Positions 6,290 to 15,575 are shown, counted from the first letter of the stretch. The stretch is 41,264 nt of DNA from Acidobacteriota bacterium (GCA_003223245.1 QHYI01000125.1:5039-46302), one strand, 5' to 3'. Made by a program: numbers and translations. Notes: generated by a model not told the origin, from the letters alone.

Positions 6290-6850
6290 ATGGGCCTGAC
6301 ACACATAAAGCTGAATATTGCCAACCCCGCAAGACCGAAGCGGGCGGTCGAGCTTAGTTTCCTGGTGGACTCCGGAGCTGTCTATTCCGTCATTCCTTCG
6401 GCGTTGCTTCGAAAACTCGGTGTCCGGCCGCACTCGAAACGCACCTTCACTCTCGCGGATGGGTCCGAAATCACGCGCAAAATCGGCGACGTATTGTTCC
6501 GGCTCAATGGCCGCCGAGGTGCCGCTCCGGTCATCTTTGGCGAAAAGCAAGACAGCGTCTCGCTCGGCACTGTGTCTCTCGAGGCCCTCGGTATGATGCT
6601 CGATCCCATGAAGCGCGAACTCCGTCCGCTACCCATGCTCCTCGTCTTGCACACTCCCTCTCTCACCTTAAGGGCAAGCGTCCTAAGCGCCCCTGATTTT
6701 CCTTATCATTTTCCTTATCGCCGCCATTACTCACAGCGGGAGGCCCTCCGGGGTAAATGCAGTTGTCAATCGTCTCCGCCGTCATCGCCGCGGCGCACTT
6801 GCCCACGAATCTCTCCCGCCTTGGACCGATTCGTGTGGACGTTCACATAA
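6290..6850 (+). CDS. Retropepsin-like aspartic protease domain protein with a non-homologous C-terminal extension
   Basis: The ATG at 6290 follows GAGG at a good distance. Residues 1-118 form a complete small clan AA (retropepsin-like) domain: two strands, then FLVDSGAVYSVIP with catalytic D27 in the D-S-G triplet, then LADGSEITRKIGDVLF, VIFGEKQDSVSLGTVSLEALGMMLDP and LRPLPML. Related bacterial proteins of about 120 residues end at that point. Here the frame runs on for about 68 residues of Ser/Pro/Arg-rich sequence with no fold pattern, ending inside the opposite-strand CHRD gene. The normal stop has probably been lost. A dimeric aspartyl protease would need two such chains. Substrate unknown. 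Confidence 0.65.
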   Translation: MGLTHIKLNIANPARPKRAVELSFLVDSGAVYSVIPSALLRKLGVRPHSKRTFTLADGSEITRKIGDVLFRLNGRRGAAPVIFGEKQDSVSLGTVSLEALGMMLDPMKRELRPLPMLLVLHTPSLTLRASVLSAPDFPYHFPYRRHYSQREALRGKCSCQSSPPSSPRRTCPRISPALDRFVWTFT

Positions 6851-7326
6851 GCCGCTCCCTCACGGAGTGCCTGCACGACCTTGGCAAAATCAGCCCCCGG
6901 AGCAATCCCCTGCACATCGGGTCCCAACACATTGGCGGCCGTCACGCTGCCGCTCACCATTCCAGAAGTGGGCCCGGGGCACGGTGGCGGGTTCGGTGTG
7001 CCAGCGGGCGGACCGCCCATAGCTCCTGCTGCAGGACCGCAGAGAAATACCATGATGCCCGTGGCTTCTCTCGGCAAGCCAAAGTGGATGTGTGAAAAGA
7101 GCACCTGCGCATTCAAATTGTCGTAGGTAAGTTTGTAAGTGAGCGTGCTGCCGTCAGGACTGAGAGTCCCGGTGAAGGAACCGGTCCCGGCGGTGGCAAC
7201 CGGAGGAACCTCGTCGAGGCCCCGCAGGGTCGCGATGAATGCGTCGCCGTCGTCGCCCGCGGCAGCTAGAGCGAGGCTGAACGCCGGGACGATTAGCGCG
7301 AGCAATAGAACTTTCTTGATGTACAT
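6766..7326 (-). CDS. Secreted CHRD-domain protein
   Basis: A 186-residue protein. The ATG at 7326 was chosen because AGGGAG sits seven bases upstream and a signal peptide starts there (MYIKKVLLLALIVPAFSLALA, cleavage near AAA-GDD). A single CHRD beta-sandwich follows: FIATLRGLDEVPPVATAGTG, GSLTYK-type strand TLTYKLTYDNL, FSHIHFGLPREATGIMVFLCG, then AAYVNVHTNRSKAGEIRGQV near the end. The paired His motifs (HIHFG and NVHTN) are hallmarks of the family, whose founding member is chordin; the bacterial function is unknown, probably extracellular or periplasmic. A Gly/Pro-rich insert (about residues 98-118) holds a Cys at either end. The last 85 bases overlap the retropepsin-like gene on the other strand. 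Confidence 0.88.
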   Translation of the reverse strand: MYIKKVLLLALIVPAFSLALAAAGDDGDAFIATLRGLDEVPPVATAGTGSFTGTLSPDGSTLTYKLTYDNLNAQVLFSHIHFGLPREATGIMVFLCGPAAGAMGGPPAGTPNPPPCPGPTSGMVSGSVTAANVLGPDVQGIAPGADFAKVVQALREGAAYVNVHTNRSKAGEIRGQVRRGDDGGDD

Positions 7327-8010
7327 GAGCATCTCCCTTCTTGCAGACTTTGGAAGAATTCTCGAAAAGGTCGTCTGGAGAGCAAGGTACCTAGTCGGAA
7401 TTCCCGACCTGGACCTAATTTTGGACAACAACCCTACGGCAACGGCTCGTTCCTGTCAAATCAAGACTGAGTATTCGGAGTATTTGGCATTCATTGCTGC
7501 GATACGGCTGCCCGAGCCACGGCTGGCGGCTATCGGGTCTACCGTCGCCACGGCCGTGCTGACAGGCCGGAGGTTGACGTCACGATCGCCGCATGCGGAG
7601 GAGACTCGCAGATCTTTCGAGATCATTCCATGCCGAATTCGCTGGTCACGTTCAATCGTTTCTGGCTCACGAGCCAAGCCAACGACACCCTGCAGCCCCG
7701 GAACAACTCCCTAGCCTGTGGCGGAAACCAGCGAAGGCCCGCCCCCACGTTCGTCGGCCTCCGCAATCAGTGTGTCCCTCCCGTGCGAATCCCGGTGCCG
7801 GCAGTGTTGATCGGAGCGCTGCTGGATGCCATTGGAGGCCATTCGTGGAACCGGCGCGATTCAGGTATTTCGGAGTACAATTCGACGACTGGGCATAGAA
7901 CAAAGCCAAGTATCAGTTCGCCGGGACGCCGGCAGAAAGCGCACGCAAGTCCCTGGAATACGGCAAGCTCCAGCGCAGATATCGTGCCCACACTCGAAGT
8001 GAGGAGAGAC
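7327..8010. other. Gene-free stretch of about 680 bases
   Basis: Open frames on both strands here show no recognisable domain, signal peptide or ribosome binding site. The region covers the promoter zone of the leftward CHRD gene and the leader of the small gene at 8011. An in-frame ATG at 7630 would lengthen that gene, but the added sequence looks random. No RNA gene or repeat was recognised. Confidence 0.4.
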
Positions 8011-8283
8011 ATGGGTTTCGTACCGATCGGAATCAGGGAATACCTCAAGCTGCATGTGAAGGCTAACCCCGACGAGAATCCCACCGATGTTCTGGCGCGT
8101 TTGCGTGGTTGCGTTTGCGACGCCTTGGCTGGAGCGCGTTGCCACTGTGGAGCGCCCATCTGGGTTGTCGGGTCCGCTTCAGCAGGTCACAGGTGTTTCA
8201 CCTGCATCACCGGCGAGGCTGTTCCCAGCGAAGACTACGAGATTGACGAGGTCCTCGCTGCTCGGGGAGAGCTCACAGAGTAG
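8011..8283 (+). CDS. Small conserved hypothetical protein with Cys pairs
   Basis: A 90-residue protein with GAGGAG six bases before the ATG. The sequence has MGFVPIGIREYLKLHVKANP, then a helix with DVLARLRGCVCDALAGARCHCGAPIWVVGSA, then CFTCITGEAVPSEDYEIDE. The two Cys pairs (CHCG and CFTC, 22 residues apart) suggest a zinc ribbon. The IWVxGSAxxGxxCFTCITGE block is one I associate with short uncharacterised Acidobacteriota proteins; this is recall, not a search. No enzyme motif is visible. It lies alone upstream of ribonuclease HI. Confidence 0.6.
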   Translation: MGFVPIGIREYLKLHVKANPDENPTDVLARLRGCVCDALAGARCHCGAPIWVVGSASAGHRCFTCITGEAVPSEDYEIDEVLAARGELTE

Positions 8284-8434
8284 GGTTTCCACCTGCCGTG
8301 ATTTTGGGTCGGTACCCTGGCGGGCCGAAGCATTCAGCTTGTAGCCGAATGCTGTTGCTGCTTTTTGTGTGTTGATAGATGAAAGCCGCTGGCTACAACC
8401 CGAAAGTATAGCGTTCATTGACGGGAGTCGGACC

Positions 8435-8905
8435 GTGAAGCGCGTCCACTTGACAACTGATGGCGCGTGCATCGGCAATCCGGGGCCGGGTGGGTGGGCC
8501 TGCATTCTTCGCTACTTTGATCGAAAGAAGGAAATTTTTGGCTCAGAAGAAAACACTACCAATAATCGGATGGAACTTCGGGCCGTAATCGAAGGCTTGA
8601 AGATGCTGCGAGAGCCTTGCGAAGTTGTGATGGTCACGGATTCCCAATATGTTAAGAAGGGGATGACAGAATGGCTGGTCCTATGGAAGGCGCGCGATTG
8701 GAGAACGAAAGGAAAAGGCGCAGGGAGAAGCAAAATTGTTTTGAATCAAGATTTATGGCAAGAGTTAGACCGATTGAGTCAGGGACACAAAATTTCTTGG
8801 GAATGGGTGAAAGGACACGCTTCACATCCAGAGAACAATCGTTGCGACCAACTCGCTAATACAGCAGCACGCAAGCAGATTCACTCTGCGGATGGGGCAA
8901 GCTGA
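8435..8905 (+). CDS. rnhA: Ribonuclease HI
   Basis: A 156-residue protein from a GTG at 8435, with GGGAG nine bases upstream. An in-frame ATG at 8369 would add 22 residues not found in the family. The catalytic carboxylates are all present: D9 (TTDGACIGNPGPGGW), E47 (NNRMELRAVIEGL), D69 (VTDSQYV) and D138 (NNRCDQLAN). H128 lies in the WVKGHASHPEN loop. The basic handle region (WKARDWRTKGKG) is also intact. Length equals the E. coli enzyme. It cuts the RNA strand of RNA-DNA hybrids in the cytoplasm, removing primers and R-loops, using two Mg ions. It stands alone, with no apparent operon. Confidence 0.95.
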   Translation: MKRVHLTTDGACIGNPGPGGWACILRYFDRKKEIFGSEENTTNNRMELRAVIEGLKMLREPCEVVMVTDSQYVKKGMTEWLVLWKARDWRTKGKGAGRSKIVLNQDLWQELDRLSQGHKISWEWVKGHASHPENNRCDQLANTAARKQIHSADGAS

Positions 8906-9390
8906 GTGCGGCGACAGTGGCTTGGATTGTGTCCAGGCGCACTTCGGGGGTTTGAGGGACACACCGGGTACGTCGAACCGGTTCCCACAGTATCAGCACC
9001 ATGCTTACCAGAGCCGTGGGAACTTTTGGAAAGAGACCTCTGTTCGCCGACTCTGGAACGAAGTGTTCGCTGTAACGGAAATGACCTGGGACAATGCCGA
9101 TATCGCAGACAGCGGGCCGGTCACAAGTTGCTTTGCAAGGAAGGTGGGGGAAATCCTCTCCTACATCCCTGAGACAGAGGAACCTCACCCTTCCTATCGC
9201 GGCCCCCTGGAACGTACCTTTGCGAGACACCCACTCGCTTCTTGGAACATTAGCCCCTGTCTTCTCAGAGATTGCTTCCACTTACCCTTGCGCGACGGCT
9301 CCGCAACGGAACAGCCGCAAACAGCTTTCGAGTACCTCTGACTCAGAGTAAACTGCAGTGTCCGCGCTGTAACGCTAGGGAAGACACTCG
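8906..9390. other. Gene-free stretch of about 480 bases
   Basis: Both strands carry open frames of 140-150 codons (8892-9341 plus, 8856-9281 minus), but neither shows a domain, signal peptide, ribosome binding site or protein-like composition. It contains the upstream region of the TPR-A gene. No clear promoter or RNA was recognised. Confidence 0.4.
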
Positions 9391-10974
9391 ATGATTAGGG
9401 CAAGAACTGTCCCAACCGCGTGCAAACCTTGGGTGGCTGGCCGGCGTAGTTTTTGTGCAGTCGCGTTTCTCCTTCTTCCTAGCTCTGTCCTTTCCAGATA
9501 CCAAACGCCTTCCAACGCGACACAAGATAGCGGAGCTGAAATGCACTCGGCGGAGGGGCTCGCGCTCGCAAGGGCTGGAAATCTTCAGTCAGCGGAAGCG
9601 GAACTTCGAAAAGCAGCAGATCTGGCGCCGGCTAACGAGGGCTGCCTCGTAGATTTGGCCACCGTTCTCGCAATGGAAAAGAAGTTTGACGAATCAACAT
9701 CGTATTTCCGGCGAGCGCTGAAAATCAATCCGCACGACGTGTTGGCCCGACGGTATCTTGGGGCTAATCTTTGGCAGTTACACCGCTACGCGGAGGCTCG
9801 GCAAAATCTTCGAATTCTCCTCAACACGAATCCGAACGATCCGCAGGCATTGCTGCTCCTTGGCATGGTCTCGGAGAATACCGGAGACTACGCCGCGGCC
9901 GCCAAGATGCTCGCGTCCGTGCCGACGTTGGTGCGTGCGCAACCGGAATCCGTCGCAGCCCTTGCGAGGTCCTACTATCACATCGGTGAAACCGAGAAAG
10001 CGCGAGCGTGGCTCGACGAACTACAGAACCACCAGGCTGGAATTCAGGCTGCATTGCTCGGAGCACAGGTCGCTGACGAAATGCAGGACTACAAAACAGC
10101 CGAGGCGTTCTTGTCTTCCGTGGCCCCGCGCTATTCTGATCAGAACGAACTACGGTACCGAATTGCCCTGGTGAAATTCCATGCGCAGCAGTTCGAGGAG
10201 AGCAGGCAGCTCCTTCGGGAGCTCATGGATGATGGCTACAGGACCGGTGAAGTAAATCGGTTACTCGCATCGTGCTTTCGGGCGCAAAACCGCCACGAGG
10301 AAGCAATCCATACGCTTCAAGAAGCCATCGAGCTCAATCCACTCGATGAAACAAGTTATCTAGACTTGGCAAGCATCCTTCTCGACCAAAAGCGGATTTC
10401 TCAAGCTATGGATCTTGCGCAGCGCATGGCTAAAGCGTTCCCGCATTCTTCCCGCGTGTTCGTCTCAAAAGGATCGCTTGAACTTGGTGCCAATGACTTC
10501 ATCGATGCTGTCAGCTCCTTTACCCGCGCCGCTCAGCTCGAACCCAACAGTCCGGACGCGACGATTGGCCTCGCAAGAGCGGAAGCCAACGCAGGGATGA
10601 CCGAGCGAGCGAAAGCAACTCTTGATAGTGCCATCGGACGATTTCCTGAAAAGGCCCCCTTTGAACTTGAACTGGGCCAGGTGTTGCTGAAAGAAGCTGA
10701 AACTGGTGACAAAAACGCCGCGGTCAGAGCTGAACAACTCTTCCATTCTGCCGTGGCGCACGACGACAAGCTTGCTGAGGCACATTATGAGCTTGGAGAG
10801 CTCGCCCTCCATCGGGGCGAAACGGCCAGAGCCCTGATACACCTGGAAAAGGCCGCAAAACTGGTTCCCTCAAGTGCAAAGACGCATTTTGCCTTGTCAC
10901 GTGTCTATCGCCGGTTGGGGAGAGAGAGGGAGGCAGCGGAGCAAGCAGCTCTTTTCGACAAACTGGGAGAATAG
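9391..10974 (+). CDS. Exported TPR-repeat protein (TPR-A)
   Basis: A 527-residue protein. Ribosome binding site AGGGAAG precedes the ATG. The N-terminus has Arg/Lys then a hydrophobic stretch (about residues 22-36, CAVAFLLLPSSVL), a likely signal peptide. From residue 50 to the end it is built of about a dozen 34-residue TPR units of the pattern A..LARAGNLQSAEAELRKAADLAPAN, for example at 50-85, 86-120, 121-155, 300-335 and 470-520. TPR solenoids hold partner proteins; no catalytic motif is present. Its stop is 10 bases before the CRTAC1-A start, so the two are co-transcribed. A second TPR protein (12803-15508) faces it from the other side. It probably acts in the periplasm as a scaffold for the CRTAC1/receptor system, which is inference. 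Confidence 0.85.
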   Translation: MIRARTVPTACKPWVAGRRSFCAVAFLLLPSSVLSRYQTPSNATQDSGAEMHSAEGLALARAGNLQSAEAELRKAADLAPANEGCLVDLATVLAMEKKFDESTSYFRRALKINPHDVLARRYLGANLWQLHRYAEARQNLRILLNTNPNDPQALLLLGMVSENTGDYAAAAKMLASVPTLVRAQPESVAALARSYYHIGETEKARAWLDELQNHQAGIQAALLGAQVADEMQDYKTAEAFLSSVAPRYSDQNELRYRIALVKFHAQQFEESRQLLRELMDDGYRTGEVNRLLASCFRAQNRHEEAIHTLQEAIELNPLDETSYLDLASILLDQKRISQAMDLAQRMAKAFPHSSRVFVSKGSLELGANDFIDAVSSFTRAAQLEPNSPDATIGLARAEANAGMTERAKATLDSAIGRFPEKAPFELELGQVLLKEAETGDKNAAVRAEQLFHSAVAHDDKLAEAHYELGELALHRGETARALIHLEKAAKLVPSSAKTHFALSRVYRRLGREREAAEQAALFDKLGE

Positions 10975-10984
10975 GAATCATGGC

Positions 10985-12718
10985 ATGAGCTCGTCCTGTC
11001 ACCGATCGCACCTTCCAACGAATAGGGAGTGCTATCGAGCTCCGCGTCGCCTGTTTTTCCTGTCTCTGACGGCACTCCTTTCATTTACTTCCCTGACTTT
11101 TTTGCAGCATTCGCCGTCGCCGGCGCACAAGGAAATCTTTAGCGACGTCACAGAACAGGCTCGTATTGTCTGGCGTCATTTCTCTGGAGAATCGCCCGAC
11201 CGCTTTTTGATTGAAACCATGGGTGGCGGTGTGGCGTTTCTGGATTTCGATGGTGATGGTTTCGAGGACCTCTTTTTCGTTAACGGCGGAGAAACTCCTC
11301 ACGGCAAGAGTTCGTCCCCGATTCGCAACGCTCTTTATCGCAATCTCGGGAACGGAGAATTCGAGGATGTCGCCGCGAAAGCCGGAGTCGATCGCCTCGC
11401 TTTCTACGGAATGGGAGTGGCCGCCGGAGATTTCGATAACGACGGCTTTCCGGACTTGTACGTAACGGGATTCCCCTCGAGCGCGCTCTTTCACAACAAT
11501 GGGGACGGCAGCTTCGCGGACATAACAGACCGCGCGGGAGTCAAGGATGCAGGGAAGTGGGCTGCAAGCGCCGCATGGTTTGATTTTGACCGGGATGGCT
11601 ATCTGGATCTTGTCGTAACCAACTATGCCCAATTTTCCTTCGATGATGCCAAGCGATGCGAACTCCACGGCACGCGTACCTACTGCGAACAGAAGGCTTA
11701 TGCCGGCATGCCCCTTACGCTGTATCACAACAATGGCGACGGCACCTTCACAGATGTGAGCGAGCACTCCGGATTGGCCGGCCTGGTGGGCCGAGCCTTG
11801 GGGGTCATCGCCGTCGATGTAAACGACGATGGCTGGACGGACCTCTTCGTCGCGCGCGACGCCTCCCCCAATTTACTTCTCATCAACCAGAAGGACGGTA
11901 CGTTCCGAGACGCAGCGATCCCCGCCGAGGTGGCCTACAACTCCGATGGGGTCGCGAAGGCGGGCATGGGCGTAGATGCTGGAGACCTTAATGGAGATGG
12001 GAAGCCGGATTTTGTGGTTACCAATTTTAACGACGAATATTCTTCTCTTTTTGTGAGCGGTCCTTCTCTGGTGTTCGACGACCGGACGATCGCCTCGAGA
12101 TTGGCGGAATACACGAAGCCCTATGTAGGGTGGGGAATTCACTTCATCGACTACGACAATGACGGCCATTTGGATTTGTTGATCGCCAACGGGCATATTA
12201 ACCAGGTAATTGAGGCCACACGCCTCGACGTAAAGTACATGGAGCCGCCCCTCCTTCTGCGCAATAACGGCAAAGGTGTTTTCCAGGACATGCGGGAGCA
12301 AGTCGGCGCGGTATTTCAGTCTGGCTACCGCGCCCGGGGCCTGGCCGTCGGTGACTTCGATAATGACGGTGGTTTGGACGCTGTCTTTACTCGACTCGAT
12401 GGCAAACCCGTGCTTTTGCATAATAACGTGGGACAGAATCATAGCTGGGTTGGCTTTGAACTCCAGGGAACCAGAAGCAATCGTGACGCGATTGGCGCGA
12501 AGATCACGGTCGAGATTGGAAGCCGTAAACTTGTTCGTTGGATTACGGGTGGTGCCAGCTATCTCTCCTCGCATGACAAGCGCGTCGTTGTGGGCACACG
12601 CGACGACTCGTCGACCCCCATCAATGCCGAAATCCGCTGGCCCAGCGGAACGCTACAGCGCCTCGCAAGGCTCGAACGGAACCGGTATCACGAAATCGTG
12701 GAGCCCTCCGCGAACTAG
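10985..12718 (+). CDS. CRTAC1 family protein: FG-GAP/VCBS propeller with ASPIC/UnbV C-terminus (CRTAC1-A)
   Basis: A 577-residue protein. The ATG at 10985 was chosen because it follows the TPR-A stop and gives a signal peptide (RRLFFLSLTALLSFTSLTFL). Repeated Ca-binding loops of the form DFDGDGFEDLFFVNGG, DFDNDGFPDLYVTG, DFDRDGYLDLVVTN, DVNDDGWTDLFVA, DLNGDGKPDFVVTN, DYDNDGHLDLLIAN and DFDNDGGLDAVFT mark a seven-bladed FG-GAP/VCBS propeller (residues about 65-460). The C-terminus is an ASPIC/UnbV domain (RDAIGAKITVEIGSRKLVRWITGGASYLSSHDKRVVVG, RWPSG). After the signal peptide the protein has exactly two Cys (CELHGTRTYC), so a single disulfide is likely. It is expected outside the cytoplasmic membrane. 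Family function is unproven; UnbV homologues occur in enediyne gene clusters. Confidence 0.9.
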   Translation: MSSSCHRSHLPTNRECYRAPRRLFFLSLTALLSFTSLTFLQHSPSPAHKEIFSDVTEQARIVWRHFSGESPDRFLIETMGGGVAFLDFDGDGFEDLFFVNGGETPHGKSSSPIRNALYRNLGNGEFEDVAAKAGVDRLAFYGMGVAAGDFDNDGFPDLYVTGFPSSALFHNNGDGSFADITDRAGVKDAGKWAASAAWFDFDRDGYLDLVVTNYAQFSFDDAKRCELHGTRTYCEQKAYAGMPLTLYHNNGDGTFTDVSEHSGLAGLVGRALGVIAVDVNDDGWTDLFVARDASPNLLLINQKDGTFRDAAIPAEVAYNSDGVAKAGMGVDAGDLNGDGKPDFVVTNFNDEYSSLFVSGPSLVFDDRTIASRLAEYTKPYVGWGIHFIDYDNDGHLDLLIANGHINQVIEATRLDVKYMEPPLLLRNNGKGVFQDMREQVGAVFQSGYRARGLAVGDFDNDGGLDAVFTRLDGKPVLLHNNVGQNHSWVGFELQGTRSNRDAIGAKITVEIGSRKLVRWITGGASYLSSHDKRVVVGTRDDSSTPINAEIRWPSGTLQRLARLERNRYHEIVEPSAN

Positions 12719-12802
12719 GACGGACACGCGAACCTAGAACTTGTCGATCTAAGGAGGTTGATCGAACAGACCGAACTAGGTCACGATCAGGACGACTATT
12801 AG

Positions 12803-15508
12803 CTAGGGCCGTTTCGCGAATAACATCTTCCTGATTCCCGCGGTATCGTCTTCAAAGTCCGGGTTTTGTTCGCGAATCCGGCGGAAGATCTGCGATTCCG
12901 TCACAGCCTCGTTTGGTCGGCCTAGTTTCTTGTAAGCGATCATCAGAGAATAGTGAGCTTCGGCCAAGTCGGGCCTCAATCGGATAGCTTCTTTCAATTG
13001 CTCTGCAGCTTTGGCCAGGTCTTCCTCCTCAAGAGCAATCTTGCCAGCCAGAGCATGGGATGAAGCATCGTTGGGATCGAGTCGCAGGGCTTCCGAGATA
13101 GCTTGCCGGCTCGCCTCTCTGTCTCCAGGCCTCGCCATGCGAGTCACATCGGCTAGGTAATAATAAGCACTCGCGGTTCTTTCCCCCAGGGCGATAGCCG
13201 TGCGGAGAGACTGCAGAGCTTGTTCTGGTTTTCGGTGCGTGGCCTCGATGATGCCTTGAACCAAGTAGCACCGACCGCACTCGGGCCAACGAGATTGAAT
13301 TTTCTTCAGGAGATCCTCTGACTGCTCAGTCTTCCTGACCAATTCCAGCACTACCGCTCTCGTCAGCAGAAGGTCAGGGGCGTCCGGCACGATGGTCGTG
13401 GCCTGATCTAGCAGTCGCAACGCCTGCTGGTCCTTCTTGTGCTTGAGCAAAAACAGCGAGGCCCAGAAATACAAATCCGCCCGCTTGGGTTCCATCCGAA
13501 GGCCGGCGTTCAGGGATTCCCCAGCATCCTCGAATCGTCCCAACGCGTCCAGGACCTGAGCCTGCAAGAGGTAGACATCACCATTGCGATCTGCGACGGA
13601 AATCTTCTCGATCTCCGCCAAACTGGCCGCCGGGCCCAGCGCGTGGAAAGTTGCCACCGCGAGTTCGAGGCGGTTGTCAACAGAAGGGTCTGCAGCGACT
13701 ATCTCAGTCAGAAATTCCCTGGCTAGGGCATACTGCTTGCGCTCTGCGAGCACCGTCGCAGCCTCGTTCAGTATTCTCGTTGGTGACAGCTTCAGAACTT
13801 CCCGAAAAGCTGCCAGCGCCTCCTCCGTCTTGCCGTCGTTGAGCAGCAGTGTTCCCATCTGGACTTTTAATTCCGGATCAGACGGACTGGCTGCAGCGGC
13901 ATTCGCCAGGTTTTGCCGAAAACGTTCTCGTTGTTCTGTAGGGTCCAGGCGCAGGAATTCGAATACCTGCGCGGACGCCTTCAAAGCAGTACGGTCAGGT
14001 TCCGCGTTTTTGAACTGCTCGAGAACGGCCGCAGCCTCTTGATTTTGACCTGAGCTCCGCAGTGCGCGATGGAGCTGCATAAGCACTCCCCTGTTCTCGG
14101 GAGCCAACCTTTGTGCGCGCCGGAGATATTCGACCGCTTTAGCGGGCTGCTGCAATTCCAGATAAGTCCGCCCGAGTTGCAGTAGCGCCATTGAGTTCTT
14201 AGGCTCGCGTTCAACGACGGATTTCAGATCAGGCAGCGCCTCGGCCCATCTTTCCTCCCGCCCCAGGAGCCAGCCCCGCGCTTGCCTCGCCACCGTGAAG
14301 TCCGGCTTCAAACGCAAGGCCTCATCAAGTTGTTGGAAAGCCTCGGCCGTGTCGCCCAGCGTTTCACACAGCCCTAATTCAAAATGGCCGACGGGATCAT
14401 CTGGGTACTGGTGGACGTACCAATTCAAATCGGGGAGCCCCGTCTTCATCCTGCCGACCCGGCAGTAAGTGAATCCACGCTCGCGGCGCGCAGTTTGGTC
14501 ATTAGGTTGCAGCTTCAAGTATTCTTCATAAGCATCCGCTGCTCCGCTGAAAAACCCCGCGTCCTCATACGTGCGAGCCATGTAGACAAGAAGATCCGGT
14601 CTATGGGGAGCCAGCCGCCGAGCCTGGGCCAAGAGAACCAACCCGGTTTCACTGTCGCCCTTTGCTGCATGTACTCGGCCGAGATTGAAAATCGACTCCA
14701 CGTCATCGGGGTTTTGCTGCACCGCGATTTCGAACACCGTTTGCGCGCGGTCCAAGTGGCCCGCATGAAGCGCAGCGAGACCTACGTTGTGAAGGATGTC
14801 GATGTTGGCGGGGTCTGTCTCGAGGGCCCGTGAAAATGCAGCTTCCGCTTTGTCGTACTTACCCCACTCCGCTAATGCCTCGCCCAGGGAAAATGCAAGA
14901 CGCATGTCCCCAGCCGTGTTCTGCTCGAGGCGGTCCACAATGGCCATGGCCGAGTCGGTCTGCCCGGCCCAATAAAGGCATCGCGCTCGCAGGAGCTGAA
15001 CCGCGGTATCGCTCTGATCCGAAGCCTTCAAATGGTCTAGGTAACGCAACGCTTCGGCCGCGTGCTTTTCCGAGAGCGCGATCCGGGCCAGTTGTAGATT
15101 CGCGTTTGCGTGCCCCGGCTCGACTGCCAAAACCCGAAGAAATGCGCGGGCAGCCTGATCGTCACTGCCTTGCGCGAGGTGGTGATTGCCGAAATTGTTC
15201 CACAAACCTGCGGAGCCAGGCGCGAGCTTCAATGCGCGCTCGTGGAAAGGTTCTGCCTGTTCGTATTCCTTCTTCGCGTCGAGAACAACGCCCAGCAGCC
15301 CCAGCAGGTCCGGCCTGTCCGGCTCGGCCGCGATAGCCCCGCGCAACGTCTGCTCCGCTTCGTCAAGTTGTCCCTGCTGGAAGGCGGAAGCGGCCTCTGC
15401 GTAAACGTCGCGCCCTTCGGTTTGTGGCGACCCGGCGACGCCGCTCGGGTAAGAGTACAGATAAACCAGAACGATAATGGATTTTAGGAATTGTGTTCTC
15501 ACAGCCAA
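12803..15508 (-). CDS. Large exported TPR-repeat protein (TPR-B)
   Basis: A 901-residue protein, drawn from a TTG at 15508; a GTG at 15502 is an equally plausible start. A short hydrophobic segment (SIIVLVYLYSYPSGVAGS) is a signal peptide. The rest is an almost unbroken TPR solenoid of roughly 24 units (for example AFQQGQLDEAEQTLRGAIAAEPDRPDLLGLLG). No other domain is seen. It lies 67 bases downstream of the large TonB receptor on the same strand, with a strong nested hairpin between them (15515-15567), so expression may be uncoupled from the receptor. It converges on CRTAC1-A, 84 bases away. Probable role: periplasmic or surface scaffold of the receptor/CRTAC1 system, inferred from context. 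Confidence 0.85.
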   Translation of the reverse strand: MAVRTQFLKSIIVLVYLYSYPSGVAGSPQTEGRDVYAEAASAFQQGQLDEAEQTLRGAIAAEPDRPDLLGLLGVVLDAKKEYEQAEPFHERALKLAPGSAGLWNNFGNHHLAQGSDDQAARAFLRVLAVEPGHANANLQLARIALSEKHAAEALRYLDHLKASDQSDTAVQLLRARCLYWAGQTDSAMAIVDRLEQNTAGDMRLAFSLGEALAEWGKYDKAEAAFSRALETDPANIDILHNVGLAALHAGHLDRAQTVFEIAVQQNPDDVESIFNLGRVHAAKGDSETGLVLLAQARRLAPHRPDLLVYMARTYEDAGFFSGAADAYEEYLKLQPNDQTARRERGFTYCRVGRMKTGLPDLNWYVHQYPDDPVGHFELGLCETLGDTAEAFQQLDEALRLKPDFTVARQARGWLLGREERWAEALPDLKSVVEREPKNSMALLQLGRTYLELQQPAKAVEYLRRAQRLAPENRGVLMQLHRALRSSGQNQEAAAVLEQFKNAEPDRTALKASAQVFEFLRLDPTEQRERFRQNLANAAAASPSDPELKVQMGTLLLNDGKTEEALAAFREVLKLSPTRILNEAATVLAERKQYALAREFLTEIVAADPSVDNRLELAVATFHALGPAASLAEIEKISVADRNGDVYLLQAQVLDALGRFEDAGESLNAGLRMEPKRADLYFWASLFLLKHKKDQQALRLLDQATTIVPDAPDLLLTRAVVLELVRKTEQSEDLLKKIQSRWPECGRCYLVQGIIEATHRKPEQALQSLRTAIALGERTASAYYYLADVTRMARPGDREASRQAISEALRLDPNDASSHALAGKIALEEEDLAKAAEQLKEAIRLRPDLAEAHYSLMIAYKKLGRPNEAVTESQIFRRIREQNPDFEDDTAGIRKMLFAKRP

Positions 15509-15514
15509 AAGCAG

Positions 15515-15567
15515 CCCCGGTGCCAGTCGAAAGACGCTTTACCCGTCTTTCTTGCACGGCACCGGGG
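15515..15567 (-). terminator. Two-storey nested hairpin between the receptor and TPR-B
   Basis: Outer arms CCCCGGTGCC (15515-15524) and GGCACCGGGG (15558-15567) pair perfectly over 10 bases. Inside, GAAAGACG (15529-15536) and CGTCTTTC (15544-15551) pair over 8 bases around a seven-base loop. It begins 9 bases after the receptor stop and ends 7 bases before the TPR-B start. No T-run follows, so it is not a classical intrinsic terminator; it may block 3' exonucleases, slow read-through or mask the TPR-B start. Confidence 0.6.
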
Positions 15568-15575
15568 AATCCATT

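Noticed and set aside
8856-9341. Overlapping 140-150 codon frames on both strands after ribonuclease HI
   Set aside because: Neither has a domain, signal peptide or plausible start, and they overlap each other and the rnhA end.
12719-12802. Bidirectional terminator between CRTAC1-A and TPR-B
   Set aside because: Only a weak TCGATC/GATCGA pairing around AAGGAGG was seen, without GC-rich stem or T-run.
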